Assembly (NCBI GenBank): GCA_963978905.1
Contig: OZ022258.1
Span: 58,078,591 to 58,142,590, forward strand
From: Trichostrongylus colubriformis
Taxonomy: Eukaryota > Nematoda > Chromadorea > Rhabditida > Trichostrongylidae
Length of the DNA stretch: 64,000 bases
Direction: 5' to 3'
The position numbers and the translations under genes are program-made. The notes beneath the pieces are model-generated. The model worked only from the letters and a program-made list of their open reading frames with translations, had not been told where the DNA came from and searched no databases. Below, piece by piece: positions 23,617 to 37,300 of the stretch (the stretch's first letter is position 1; each line of letters opens with the position of its first letter).

Positions 23617-24410
23617 TACGTCCCGCGGCATACGCTCTCTCCTGTCTTCATCGTTAGTGTGCATGGGCCAGAGGCGATCTTATCAAATTCTAGGGAAATT
23701 CTGGTGAGGTGTATATTGATCATCTATACTTTGAGCGAAGTTCATATTGGTAGCTTCTCTCTGGTTGAAATGGCGAGACTATGTCAAGCGGCCACTACTG
23801 CCGCCCCCTGTATATTCCGTAGAGCGTCTTACCTGACACTGCCATCGGGAATGAACAAAAATCCCAATGCGACATACTAGACGAAAAACGGCTAGCCTGA
23901 TTGTTGGATTTCTCCGTGGCTTCTGGGTAAAGGTCGGTTACAGAGGTTTATATGAGGCATAACTAAAATTGGTGTGACCTGAGAAGAAATTGTGGGCAAA
24001 GTACCATCAACAATGAGAGAACTGGTGCTCTCAAAGACAAACAAGCACTTAGGCCAAATTCTTTGCCGCTCATCATGGCTCATCAAGCATCAATGTCCAT
24101 TTTAACTCAATTCTCGCACCCACACAAATTGCATTGAAGTTGCATTCATACTCAACGACGGAATCGCTTTGTTCGATTGACGCGACGCGTCCGCATCGCA
24201 AGCCCGAAGGTCGACACGTTGGCATGCACGCTGTGCTGGTCATACCAACATGTTCATGCCTGCGGCGCAGGAGCGTCTCTTCTACGGTGGTCGCAGCAAC
24301 CGCGCCGCCGAGTATGAATAGAGCCTTAATCGTAGTTAATACAAAAAAAAAGCTATTTTAGTTTTGCTGCTAGTGCAGGTACATCTATGTAGGTCATGAC
24401 ATTCGTAATC
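23617..24410. other. Intergenic, no feature recognised
   Basis: A GC-richer patch at 24170-24320 has short open frames without splice support. Nothing assignable. Confidence 0.35.
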
Positions 24411-24441
24411 TACTCACAAATTTCAACTAATAACTGACAAT

Positions 24442-24447
24442 TTTATT
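24442..24447 (-). terminator. Candidate polyadenylation signal for the KASH gene
   Basis: AATAAA on the minus strand, about 580 nt past the stop codon at 25026. Nearer candidates were not seen. Weak, since the hexamer is common in AT-rich DNA. Confidence 0.25.
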
Positions 24448-25025
24448 TCATATAAAACTAACTTCAACAACACATGTACGAGAAAAATGAGAGTCATGAC
24501 ATGATGTGAGTTCAATATATACAAAAAACAATATGAAAAATTCCAAAGTACATAGGAATTTGGGGAATGAGAAAAGCAGCACTGAAATGGTAAAGGCAGC
24601 CTGTTTTTGAAGACGAAAAAAACGAAACGAGTGACATAAACATAAACATTAGGTGATAAATATATGTACTTTAACGGCAGGCTGAAACAAAAAGACCATG
24701 TCACCAAATAACTACGCACTTACAGTGTACCTGATTATTATAGGAGATTTTTTATGTGTGTATGTCAAATGTGGTGGTAAACAAAAATGAACAAATCATT
24801 TTCTACACAAAAAAGCCTACCCGAGCGATAAATTTGCCGCTAGTAACATTTAAAAACACGGGGCAAGATTCAGGCTACGTCCGTTGCATGCACGACCATG
24901 CTCGCGACATGCAAATCGATTCATCGATTCGCACACCTTCGCGCGCCGCGCTGCAACCAACATTAAATTCTTGCCTAAATAAACATGCAAAATATAGACA
25001 CCAACACAATACACTCAGATCTTTT

Positions 25026-25323
25026 CTAAACAGGTGGTGGGCCATTTACATAAGTAAGATGTGGTCCAAATGTTGCACCGAACACTCCGGTATAAATCAA
25101 AGCAGCCAACGCGGCCAGCAGCGACAGCACAAGGACGAGTTTCGCTGCAGTTGACGCAGCGATAGCTTTGTAGAGACGACTTCCAAGGCTTTGATTTGTT
25201 CTTGGAGTGACGAATGTCTGTGTAGGTGTCGATTGAGTCTGCACACGACGTTTCGTGCATTGCGGCTCAGACGGTATTGTGATCGGTCCAGGCGGAGTGG
25301 GAATACGGTAATGCTCGTGGAAC
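25026..25323 (-). CDS. unc-83: KASH gene last exon: transmembrane helix and KASH tail
   Basis: Acceptor ttttatccag; stop codon at 25026-25028. Pro-rich region (YRIPTPPGPITIPSEP), basic KRR, then membrane helix AAKLVLVLSLLAALAALIYT and lumenal tail FGATFGPHLTYVNGPPPV. The terminal PPPV directly before the stop is the SUN-binding signature of KASH peptides; the tail here is about 20 residues. Confidence 0.93.
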
Positions 25324-28300
25324 CTGGATAAAACATATGGTTATCATCAATCCTAAAAGTCGTCAATGGATGTGCATCAGGACACCAAATCAGAGTAGTT
25401 CTAGCAAAGGAGCAGCGGTTGCACCTTGGCGCATCAGAGCGCGCGGTCAATTCGATGTGCGCAGTACGGCACTTGCCACGCGCAGTGACCCAATTCGAGT
25501 GTCCTGATGCACAGCGAACGGAAGTTGCGATCATTCAACTTATTTATTTATTCATTATTTATTCAAGTACACTCAGAGGTGTGCCATCAGTTCGAAATAG
25601 CAAAATCCAACAATTGCGATTACAAATAAAATCTCTCACTCATTCTCTAACCAACTGGTGTCGATACCGGTCGATATCGATATTACTTGATAATAGACAA
25701 TACCTTGATTTTAGTTGTTCCATAGCATTTCCATACAAAGTGATCTCAGATCGAAAATCAGGAAGAGCCGCTTTGCATTCGGAGCCTTGGACGGATTGTA
25801 GTGAGCTGGTTAGGTAGTTGCACATGGTCTCGAGACTGAAACCCCATTTTGATTGATTATTTGCTAGAAAATTTCTTCACAACTCTGCTTCACCTATTCA
25901 TTCGTTCCTGGCAAAGCTCCATCTCTTCAGAGATCACCAGCTGATCGAATTTGTCCGCTTTCAAGTTGCCTTCGATACGATTCATCTGATCTCTGAACAG
26001 ACATGTTTTTAGAAATTGCTTCAATTCACTTTGAAAAAAAAATTCATGATTACCGTATTTCCTTCAGCTGCTCACTCCATTCCGTCCACACTTTGTCGAG
26101 TTTCTGCAGCGAACCGACCAGATTATTGATACGCTCTACAGCATCATCGTAGCCGGTGGAAATGGTGGAGAATTCGGAAGACAACTCGGCAAGTTCGCAA
26201 ACCATCAACGGAGACGACAGAAGAACTCTGCAAAGAGACTGACTGCATCGTGGGCGATCCACATGCTATTAATTAATATTAATAGCATCTCACTAACATT
26301 CATTATTGATGATCGACTCATTACCAAGAGAACTATGAAGACTTGCAGTTTTTCATTTACGCGGTGGAAGTGCAGAACACGGGGAAAATACTCGTTAAGA
26401 GATAACTCTTCATGATCAATCTTTCATTCGTTTTCAACTAAATTGCCAGAAGCGGGTACTTCTCAGAACCACACCTGTCTTTTGAAGAAAAGAGCAGCAG
26501 ATTCAAAAAAAGTGTGACTTACAGAGACTGATAACGGCATCCAAAATTAATTTTCTCGAAACGCTTCAGTTCAATGCTATTTCGGTAAATCTTTGTAAGC
26601 AGTGATAAACACGAATACCTAGCAGTACTTCATGAAGCTTTTATAAATAAACAGACGATTACCAGCCGAAGCTAAAAGGGTAGCTGGATAACTAAAGAAA
26701 TAGTAGCTAGGAGATAGAAGCAGAAAAACTTTTTTTAAGAAATTATTGAGATATTTTCAGATAATGGTAGGCTACTGATGTTATTAGGAATATTTCTAGA
26801 CATACAGTAGCGCTCAAAAGTATTCGGCCAAATGGTTTTTCACTCGAGTTTTTCACTTGTAACTTTTTTGCGACTGGATAGATCTAAGAGAAATTCTAGT
26901 ATGTTGTACTTGGAGACACTGCATACTAAATATACTATTCTGGCGCTCAACGATGTAGGTTACGAGGTTAAATACAATTTTTTTGTTTTTGGAGTGCCAT
27001 CCCTATGCCGTCGCGCTGTGCCGTTGTAATCAAAAGTCGTGGTTTTTCTACAATATATTGATGCTCTCTGAGGCTCGCTCGTTTTGTTTTTGTAAAGAAA
27101 GCCGTTTTTTGACGAAGCCTTTTCCTTTTTTTCCCGGTGGTCTTTTAGTAAATTCTTGTAAAAAAAACCATGAAAAGTGTCAAGCGGCACTCAAGTGGAA
27201 GGAAAGGTTGACAATAGGTTGAGGCACCGCATATTAAAATTTTGTCAAGTTTGGTCAAGTAGAAGAAAAGTTATGACAAAAAAGTTTTGGCCGAAGACTT
27301 TTGAGCGCTACTGTATACCCCTCCCCCATGTATCTTACACTTGCGCACAAGACATGCTTCGCTATGTTGTGTGTGGGCAATTACATAGAAATACTTCAAA
27401 GACGCCAAACACAGAAGAAAAGTTGTGTGCCTGAGAAACAAAGCAGAACGCCCGAGACATCTCATGGGTGGCCTTGAAAGACCTGACCTCATGGCCTTGT
27501 TAACTGCGACTTAAAGTCGTCATAAAAAAGTGCAGTAGTATTCCCATGGAATTCGCCGGAGTGAGATCTAGCCCGATTGAAATTGGGTACCAGGTAACTG
27601 AAATGTTCCCATACACGGTTTCCACACATGGGTGGCTTCGTGGTAGGAACAGATCGAATTCGAGAATGAGAAAATTCTTGGGACCATGAAAAAGATTATT
27701 TAAAGATCAATATACCGCTTTTCATGGCACATTTCGCTAGTGGGACAAAGATGGGCCGCCGTCAGACTCGCGATTCCGCGGCGCCGCTCTTTCGCACGCG
27801 ACACTGCGACCTCGAGATCATGCATTGTCGCAACTTCGCGTGCGGAGCCGCGACACCGCAAAATCACAAAATTGCGAAGTCTGACGACGACCAATTTAAA
27901 GTTATGGCAGTAATCATGCATGTCGCCCTAAGTCTGTAAGCAGTGCATGAGACAATTCCGGCGCGAGGCACACCTATGCTACCTCCCATTTGGTCGTCTA
28001 AATGGAACTATTTGGGAAGCTGAGAGGATCAAGCAACACCGACTGACATTCGTATGTCTTTGCATGGGCTATACGCAGTAAGTACTAAGTCGAATGCATG
28101 GCGCAGCCTGAAAACGCGTTCTTAATGTGAATCAAAAACATGCGATTCTAAATTTGACTAACGAAAGGATGATATTTTTGCCATGATTAATTATGAAAAG
28201 GTCGGTTTATGACAAGGTCATGCTGGTAATATGAGGAAGAGCGCGATAAAATAAACAAAGATTTCATTGTGAACAAACATTTGCACTAGTCAACTGGGAA

Positions 28301-31300
28301 GCTCATGTGACAGCCGTTCCACAAGCAAAATACGAAACGCTCACGCTTCAAACTGTGACGGACGTCAATTATGACAAAACGAGCTGTATGAACAGGGTCA
28401 GACGTCGAGGGACTGAGTTTGGGGCACCCCTTTACCACCATCACCTTTCAAAGGACTCTATAATAAGCTTCTCCCAAAAAGAGCATGATCTGCCTTGATG
28501 GGACCGAAGAAGCTCCATCAGAGCTATTTTCCAGTAATAAAAAGCAAAAGAGTTGAGAAAACCTTTGCAAAGCAAAGTTCGTCGAGTGAAGACGACCAGT
28601 GAACTGAAAACTTCGTAGACAAGACGAAATCGCCCTCCTCTCTGCTTGTGAGCGACCTCATATCACAAAACAAAAATCGTTAATCGGTCATCCAATGCTC
28701 GATGGGAAGGTTTTGTAGCACCCCTAAGCACCATCCGGACTTCGCCACCACGGATTACCACCTCCTTTCCTCGCTTTCGAAAACAATGTAGGGTATGGTG
28801 TCATATAATGATAGGGTGCACGACAGCAGGCCTAAACTTCTTCGAGATCGTGCTGGGCGACTTTCTGGCAAAAACATGTGGATTTTAGATGAGACCGCCG
28901 TCGGACTTTGCGATTTTGCAGCGTCACACTTTCGCACGCGAAGTTGCGGTATCGCACAATCTCTAGGTCGTAGTATCGCGCGCGAAGGAGCGAGAGTAAG
29001 GTAAATTACAAACGGAATTCGACTAGCTGTCATCACCCCAGCATGCTTGTCAATGGTCATTCCTTGAGTCGCCGTAAGACTGCGATTTTGCAGCGTCGCA
29101 CTTTCGCACGCGATACTAGGACCTTGAAATTGTGCAATGCCGCATGTGAAAGTGCAAGGCAGCAAAATAGCAAAATCGCAAAGTCTGACGGCTGCCTTAC
29201 ACTAACGGGGTCAGGTAAAAGGCAGTGAACCAATCCTAACCGATTACAGAGCACTATTCAGACATTTAAGTCCTTGACTATCAATAGAGTCTAGACAACT
29301 GCGATTTTTTTGACGACTTTTTCATGCACCAAATTAGTTTCACTTTCTTTACCGGCTTTCAATTGTGTAGCTAAAGTGATAGAAATTTCTAGCATTTTTT
29401 ACTGCAATCTTCAAACAGCCAATGCGCTACAATGGGTTTTGCTTAACCACTAAGTCTTTCAATCCATAAATGACTGACCAGCTCCCTTCATCTATTATCG
29501 CCTCAGTTGACGTGCAAGTCACTAACTGGAGATGATGGGCGTAATGACGGCTGTACAAGTAGGTAGCGGCCACGCTGACCAATGAGGAGTGCACCGTGGA
29601 TGATGCCGATCCGCCCTCATTGTATTCCTCGTGCCAATGTGTGAACGAAATCAATGATTTTTAATTTGCAAAGAAAAAATACCCCATTCGATCATCATGG
29701 AAAATATACTCTGCCTATGATACCCCAGCTTTTTTCAGAGTGCTTATAGCTATTCCACATGATATAATTATCTCGCATAACATGACGATTTTATAAATCA
29801 TGAAAAATGGGGAAAATAAAGCTGAATTTAAATTGCTCGGACCAATGCTGCATTCTCTTGAATTTTTTTTTCAAGCCTGACCGTACCTCAATTCGTCCCT
29901 TTCCTTGCACAGCTTTGTCTGAATTTGCGACATGACTTCCAGAGCAAGCCGAACGTCTTCTTTTGATTTGATGGCTGTCATCGCACCAAGCGAGGAATTC
30001 GATGACGCTTCATGCAACTCTCGCAGGGAATTCGCAAAACTCTCCACCTAAAACGGATTTTTTATATTTAATAATTAGTTTACTCTAGAACAGTTTTCAT
30101 AATGGAGTCGATCGAAGAAAGCTTCCTGGTATTTTTTAAGAAAAGTCTGCTGAGCTAAAGACTTTAGCTATAATGGTTTTTTGGAAAATCTTAATTGTGG
30201 GATCAACTAGGGTCCTTCCACCTTTCAAATCTCAAATCCAAAGCACTTCGAAGCAACCACAGAAACCCAAGCAACTTCCACCTTTTTCTATTGAGAGCAT
30301 TATTTGATCTCTTTTCACAAGCAATTTATGACGGCCTATTAAAACATCGAAGTCAACTCCTTCGCAGGTTTGACCCTTTGTGCGAGCAACTTACTAATAA
30401 TTAAACTCCTTTTTGTTAACCATTTGTTTACAAAGGTGAAGAAACAGATTCGTAATTTTTCTTGGTCTGACCTTATTAAGGAGCTGTGGTATAGGAGAGG
30501 CAGCTTGTTCCGATAGCAATTTCCACTGTTCTCTCAATCCTGCGACGTCCTCATTACATCCGCCGGACATTCGGAGTACGGTATCTAGTTGACGCAGGTT
30601 TGCACGAGCTATCATTTGGATGCTTTCCTGAAAAGAGTTATCGTAGTTATAGGGAAGGAGGATTGAGTTGATGGATTACTTCTGAGGATGCGCAGCGCCT
30701 TCGATTTATGTTCAGAATCGACAGGCTCTTAGAGTCGTATTCAATCTAGTTTGCGGAAAGTACAAATTAATGCGTCCGTATATATCTGAGAGGTAATCGA
30801 TTGTGAAGATAGAGGCGATTCAGCTCTGAAGCTGTGGTGTGTGCACTTATGACAAAAAATCGCGCGGCCGCCCGCGGCGAGTGCAAGTCGTTTGCAGCTC
30901 TATCTGTTGAAACAGCAACAACAACAACATAGGCGAAGTTCCGAAACTTCCAAACTGCAATCATTGAAGATCCTTCAGGGTACCAGCCCATTGCGTCATA
31001 AGCGGATTTCTAAACGACTCGTACTGATGGCGCCGCGAGTGCGACTGGCGAAGCGATTTTTTGTCATAAGTGCACACACCCCCTGAAGCTGTCCCGAAAA
31101 AACGCGCACGATGACGGTGAACGCATTATCACCCATTTATGTCTAAATAAAGGATCGATCGGAGAGCTTGTACAGCTGTATGTAAACAAATGAATACTAA
31201 AAATATGTCGACTTTCGTTTACGAGAACTTAGTCTCGCCCAGGGACAATGTAAATACGGCAAAATAGTCAAAACTGCACATACGCATATGCCAGTCACCC

Positions 31301-34300
31301 TTTCCCACGATAGCTCATCTTTTTAAATGGCAATTAGCCTTGAGAAGATATGATTACAGGAATTAGAAACGTAAGGTGAGCTATAATTGCAGGGATGAAA
31401 AACTGCGCAAATCCTTCGGCGATCTGAATCTGTCGCCTTCATTCAAAATATGCAAATCCTTCTAAGAAAAACGATTGCAATGAAATCCAATATTTCAAAA
31501 AGTCGGCGTATAGAGTGGAAATGAAAGTGAAGAAAAATCGAGGCAAACAATGCCGTCTCCTGCACAATCCATCGTGGACAGTGGGGTTCGCTGTCATGTA
31601 TCGTGCGCCGTCATGAAATTCGGTCATAGAATAAAGGAGGTGCCAACAAAGCACGCTATTACTGCACGGACTGGTAATCCTGAGCTAGAACTGCTTTCAG
31701 TCAAATCTCATGATAATCTCTCATTGGTTATGCCTTCAACAATGAAAGCGGACGTTTCGCATGGCTAGCCGGTGAAGAAAAATTCGAAAAAGCCACTTGA
31801 AATACTCAGATTTTAGCTATGCGAAGGCGTTCGGCGCGAGGTCAGACAAAAAAGGCACGAATTAAGCCAGAATGTGGAGAGCTACGAGCGACTGGGATAC
31901 AGACAGCGTGGTCTACCAACCATGTCCGATTAATTTTCTAGTTCTGATTTGAGCAGCCTTAGTACTCTTATGACAAATGATCGATCATTCGCACTAGAGG
32001 TGCAATGTGAGTAGTTGCAGAAGGACCAATGTGACAGGAGTAGACTCACTCGTCGTGAGAGCACCTCAATAACCGCGCCTTAGATATCAAATCCTTGCAT
32101 CCTCCGAGGGTTTATTAACAGGTTCCAAAACATTTCGGAAGTTGGGACGGGGTACATCTCTAACTTATACATATAGCGACCTCAACAAATGGCTGTGCAC
32201 AGTGCAGCGCGCACCAAACGTTGATACGATTTCGAGACAAAGTGGAGTGAGTGGCGCATACCTAAAGGCACACGTCACCACGGATTTCATCAAATACATA
32301 TTTCATTCTGTTTTTCATAGCAAAACAAGCACTGATTTGTGTAACGACAACGAACCTACGAAAAGTTCCCCTTGGACAATAAATATTAGCAATTTACGAC
32401 CATCAGACAAATGACATTTCACATTTCCCGAGAGCGAGTTTGGACTTACGCTAACATGCAGAAAAGATAATCAAACTCTGACCAATTGTGCTTCGTCCAC
32501 TTCACAACTCGATATACTCTTCTCTACCACACGTAAATGAGCTCGACTCTCAGTGATGAGACGACGGAGGGAATCCTGGAAAAGTCCATAAATCCACATC
32601 GATCAATGATTACTGTAAAAAATAAAGCAAAAAAATTATTTCCATTCTTACCCAGGCATCAAAATGTTCCGAGAAATCCTCATCGATTTCGAGCAGCTCT
32701 TCATGAATTGCTGGAGTCGATGGCGCTGCCGGATCAGTCATCGAATCGTCCTTGGCGGGAGGCTGACAAAATGAATTTCAAAATCTATTTGGATATGCCA
32801 TCGCTAATCGATTGAAGGCAGGCAAACAATACCAGAAATAATGGTCATGCTATAATGAAAGGCAAATATTCACAAATGCTATCTATAAAAAAGCATAAGG
32901 AAAAAATTACTGTGAAAATTCGACTAAAAATAGACGCTCGCCTATATGATGCAGAATTTAATAAATTGAAAAGTTTAGCAATTTAGGAAATAGCCGGTCA
33001 TACAGGGGAATAATCCAAAGTTGCATGAAAATTGATTCGCTATGCAGGGGTTGAGATCGGGGATAGTAGAGCAATGCAGCAACGAACGTCGTCGTCGATC
33101 AACTTTATCATTCCGAAGAAAAACAGCGTTTGTTGTGCCGAGGGTGATCGATATTGTTTAGAAAAAACATCTATCGACAGCCATCTGTACACCGTTACAA
33201 CTGACTAGATGCAACGGTAAACAAAAATCCAAACAAACAACAAATCCAGCACCACTACTCGGAAACCAAGCTGTTTTATCCGGAAAGTGGAAACACCGTC
33301 CTCTCTCGGCAAAATAGGACCTCGGAAACATTTCGATAAGGGTGCAATTCCATTTTCAACGTGAACAGAAGTTCTTAAAAACGGTGGCGCAAATTCTAGG
33401 CGGCCAGGAGGCAGATGGCTGTGATCGCCTGTTGTCATAGTAGCATTGTGCTTTGAGAGGTGAATGGGACGGACCAGGTCGCTGCACAACCGCTCCTTTC
33501 AGTCACCCGACGCTCCAGCCGGTGAGCAGTGCCCAATTACCGGCTTGTTTCGGGAAATCGATAGTACATAATGAAAGGTGCGCAATGTGTCCACACACAG
33601 CCACAAAACAAATGAATATCCAAGCAGGTGTAGGAAATCTAATAACAATATCCATGTGTGCAATGATGAAGCTTGCTGGTAGGGCAAGAAGGCTCCTCAG
33701 GATTTGAAGCAATTCCTGACAGTTCTGGGAATTAAGAGAGACCCGCGACCAGCACGCCACCAACGCGCCTTTCGAAATGAGAATCGCTGAACATCAAATC
33801 GAGCGTTCCTCTTTTTTCTGTTCACGCAGATGATTTTTATAGACACAGTCGTTCGATCCTACAGTATTCAACGAAGCAGAAGGCATGGATCTGGAACAGG
33901 AACCTGGCGGAATGTTTCCGTGGGGCGGAATGAATCGTGCTGAATTCGACTGCTTTTTAATTTGATAAGACTGCTGCCATATGGTATCTTCAATAGTCTG
34001 GAATTCCAAGAGGATATCAAAGAGCGATCCTCACTTATATAAAACGCTTCGTCTGTCTGTCGTCCCTCCGTCCGTCCGTCCGTCGATCCGTCCTCTTTCT
34101 GTCACGAAATTAGGTACAACATGAAAAACCACCTGTGCAAATGGGGATCAGTGTGGTATGGGTAAGGCATGGGACAAGAAGTAAAGAGCACACATACCCA
34201 AGTTAGGTTCCGCCCACGGGCGGCGGAGCGTGCACTGGAATGTTCAGTTTCAAAACCGAAAATTATTGACTGGGTTCCAATATGACCTCAACGTGGGGTA

Positions 34301-37300
34301 ACGTGATGTGGTAATGGGCACTGGGCAAATTCATAGGAAAAAAGCAATTGCGATCGACCCACTGACGCCCATGATGTTACACGCGCAGTAGTGTGCACTA
34401 GCCCAATTGGTACGTTGATGAGAGGCGGGAACAGAAGTGCCCCCGGACTTCCTTTCTTTCACCCAAGCCGATGTCTTCCAAACCTCTGAAACCCACGCCA
34501 GCAGCTCTCTGGTTTTGGAGTAGATGTGCGAAATTCGCTAGCTACTTTTGCATGCCAAACCTACTCCTAATTTTTTCGATTTTGAACTAATAATATTTAG
34601 GTGCTTGTTAAATCAATCGAAATTTTTGAAAAACCTTGCTCACATTGTAGTCATCCCACTCGTAGACTTGGGTGTCGGACTGTTCGGGTGCGGTGTCGCT
34701 TTCCAAGTTCGTCATCAGGTCCCGCTCAAGCTTCTGCAGCAGCCTCGTTGACCGTGCCAATGGCGTTGATGGAGGCGATCGACGAATCAGAGGTGTGTAC
34801 GACCCTTGAGAAAGTTAATATTACCTTCTTTACCGTAAATGAATAAGTAGGTTACCCCTGAAAAGGGAAACCAACTAACCAGATTTGGGAATCAACTGCT
34901 CCCCATCACTCATACTGCGAGGCAATCGTCTAACCCTCAGTCGCTTTCTGTTTCGACCTTGAGTCAACTCAGATCTCGTTGAACAGAACGACGCGTCCAG
35001 AGGAGCAGAATCAAGCTGTAACACATAACGACATAACTAACAGCATTTGGAACCATCTTCTTTCAGTGCTCACCAAGAAACTGGACGATTTGGGATCGAT
35101 TCTAGCGCCTGGTAGCGAACCACATCCACTGAAATCATTGAACGACCTGAAAAAAGAGATTCGATCGAATAATTACTCGGGAAAATGGTCTTTTGATGAA
35201 TCGCCACCGCAGTCTTTATGAGACAGAATCGTTCGACTCAAACAACAGGGGACATAATCTGACCGGGGAATTCATATTTACTTGAGGAACGTTCAAAAAC
35301 CCATTCGTAATGAAATAAATGCCACCTCCAAAAAATCACTAAAACATTTTTCCAGCAAAATCTCATGTGCAGGTTGAGCGGACAGACGAAATAAGGCTTT
35401 CATGAGCCACAGAGGCACAGAAGAAAGAAGCAAGGATTAAAGGAATCGTGCACGGAAAAATGAGTTTCTCTGTTATCCATATAACTAAGTTGTATTTGTC
35501 TAATAGCGGTCACATGCAAAATTTCACACGAAATTTGAGAATCCGGCCAAGATACGGTTCCTCGAAGTGGCGGCCGAGGGGGAGGAGCTTCACAGTAAAC
35601 GCCCGTCCTGTCGTCCGCCGCGGTTGAGGACGTATAGTGGGAGCAGAAAGATACGTAGACAGTTCTACTCTTCGTTTCCGACCGCGGCGGATGACGGAGC
35701 GCTTATTCACTCTGAGATCCTGCCCCTTCGGCCGACACTTTGCAGAGCTGTATCTTTGCCGGATTCTCACTTTTTCGCGTGGAGCTTTGCATGCGGCCCT
35801 TATTAGGCAAATACAACATAAATATATGGGTAACAGAGAAACTCATTTTTCATGTACTATTCCTGTTAAGAAACCAAAGCCGAGGGCAAAAGTGATTCGA
35901 AATGGGGAATTTAGTCGCTGGTACCGTGAAAAACCACAGCATTTCATTAATTCTCACAAATTTCAACCAAAAATACACTTCTTACCAAAATAGCAAGTTA
36001 GTTCTTCTAGAAAAGAAGAGCGGTTGTCTTCATCAATGGCATTCAATCAGGATGATGCATAATCACATACTGTGACTTTTTTGAACAATGCTTATCTCGT
36101 TCTCAACATGTATGATGGAATTCGTTGGTTATTGACTTTCCATTTTTCTTTCGCATTTTTCTAACACAAAGTATTAGAAAAACATATTTTATGCGAAAAT
36201 TCCGCAATAATTATGCATCTACCTATTATTTGTTGGAGTATTTTTGATGCAACTCACTTGTTCATAATGCGATCGTCGTGTGTCTCCCAATCCGATGACT
36301 CCTCTGACGAAGCGTCACATGAATGCTATAAAATGTGAATAATAGTATGAACCATCGTTGTCGAATCGAAATGTCCTTTCCACAGAGAGGAAAACTCAAT
36401 TTTTCGATTTTATGTTGAGGGAGATGACAGATAGAAAATTGTAGAATCTTTCAGTGAAACACTAGTAAGGAAATCTAACCAAAATCATCAAAAATACCAT
36501 CAAAAAATCAAAAATATCTGATCATGAAAAAAATATTCTAGAAATCGTTCAAATGGAAGAAATCTTGGGAATCGCCGCAAAAACTACAAAATATTTCCTG
36601 AACCAAAATGTTTGAAGTCAAAAGGCTACGGAAAAAAACCAGGAAAATATAAGAAATTCATGGGTGACATAAAGACGAGCACGTAAAAACAGTCGATCAG
36701 ACGTGCACCGGTTTCTGTCCGTCGACAGCCCACCGATAATCGATGGAGGAGTTCATAGAACACGCGCTTGCCAGCCTTGAACCCCCTTCCATGTGTTCTA
36801 CGACAGATTTTTTTAATTTTTCTCAAAACCCCGCACTTTCAACTCAGATCACATCGCTACTCATCCTTCATCACTTTAATAAATCTGTCCTGTGGTGTTC
36901 GATGAAAATTAAGGGACCATCCCATTTATTTTTCGTTGTTTATTGTTTTTTGTGCCCACTGTTTATATTGTTCATTTTTGTTTTTTTTGCATGAGTCAAA
37001 ATAGAAAATTTCCGCTCAATTAACTAGAAAAACCAACCTTGGCGTCCTCGTTATCGTCGCGAGTTCGTCGCCTTCGAGTTTTCTCCGAATGAGCGCCGAT
37101 CTCACGCCACTTAGTGTTGAAGCTGTCCGAAATGTGTTCCCGCGCCACGCTGGCGCTGTCATCAAGTAACGCCATGACCTCGTCTGAAAAAAGTTGTTCT
37201 TGGAAGGCAATTTTCGATGTATTCACATCTACGATGTTGAATAATCTCTATGTGAGACCCTGCGGACGCAACTTACTATACCACATAGTTTCTAATGTAT

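Larger units (their letters stand above)
28000..29886. other. KASH gene intron, no further exon recognised
   Basis: Besides copies C2 and C3, a 75-codon minus frame (29427-29654) is open but lacks splice sites of the right phase and any spectrin character. Confidence 0.35.

Noticed and set aside
25097..25534. 145-codon minus ORF overlapping the KASH exon
   Set aside because: It is out of frame with the KASH coding sequence and its 5' half is the 141-bp MITE at 25372-25512.
35074..35082. Alternative donor TCCA/GTTTCT joining directly to the exon at 34804
   Set aside because: It would fit the phase, but discovery of the 34880-35015 exon explains the phases with stronger splice sites.
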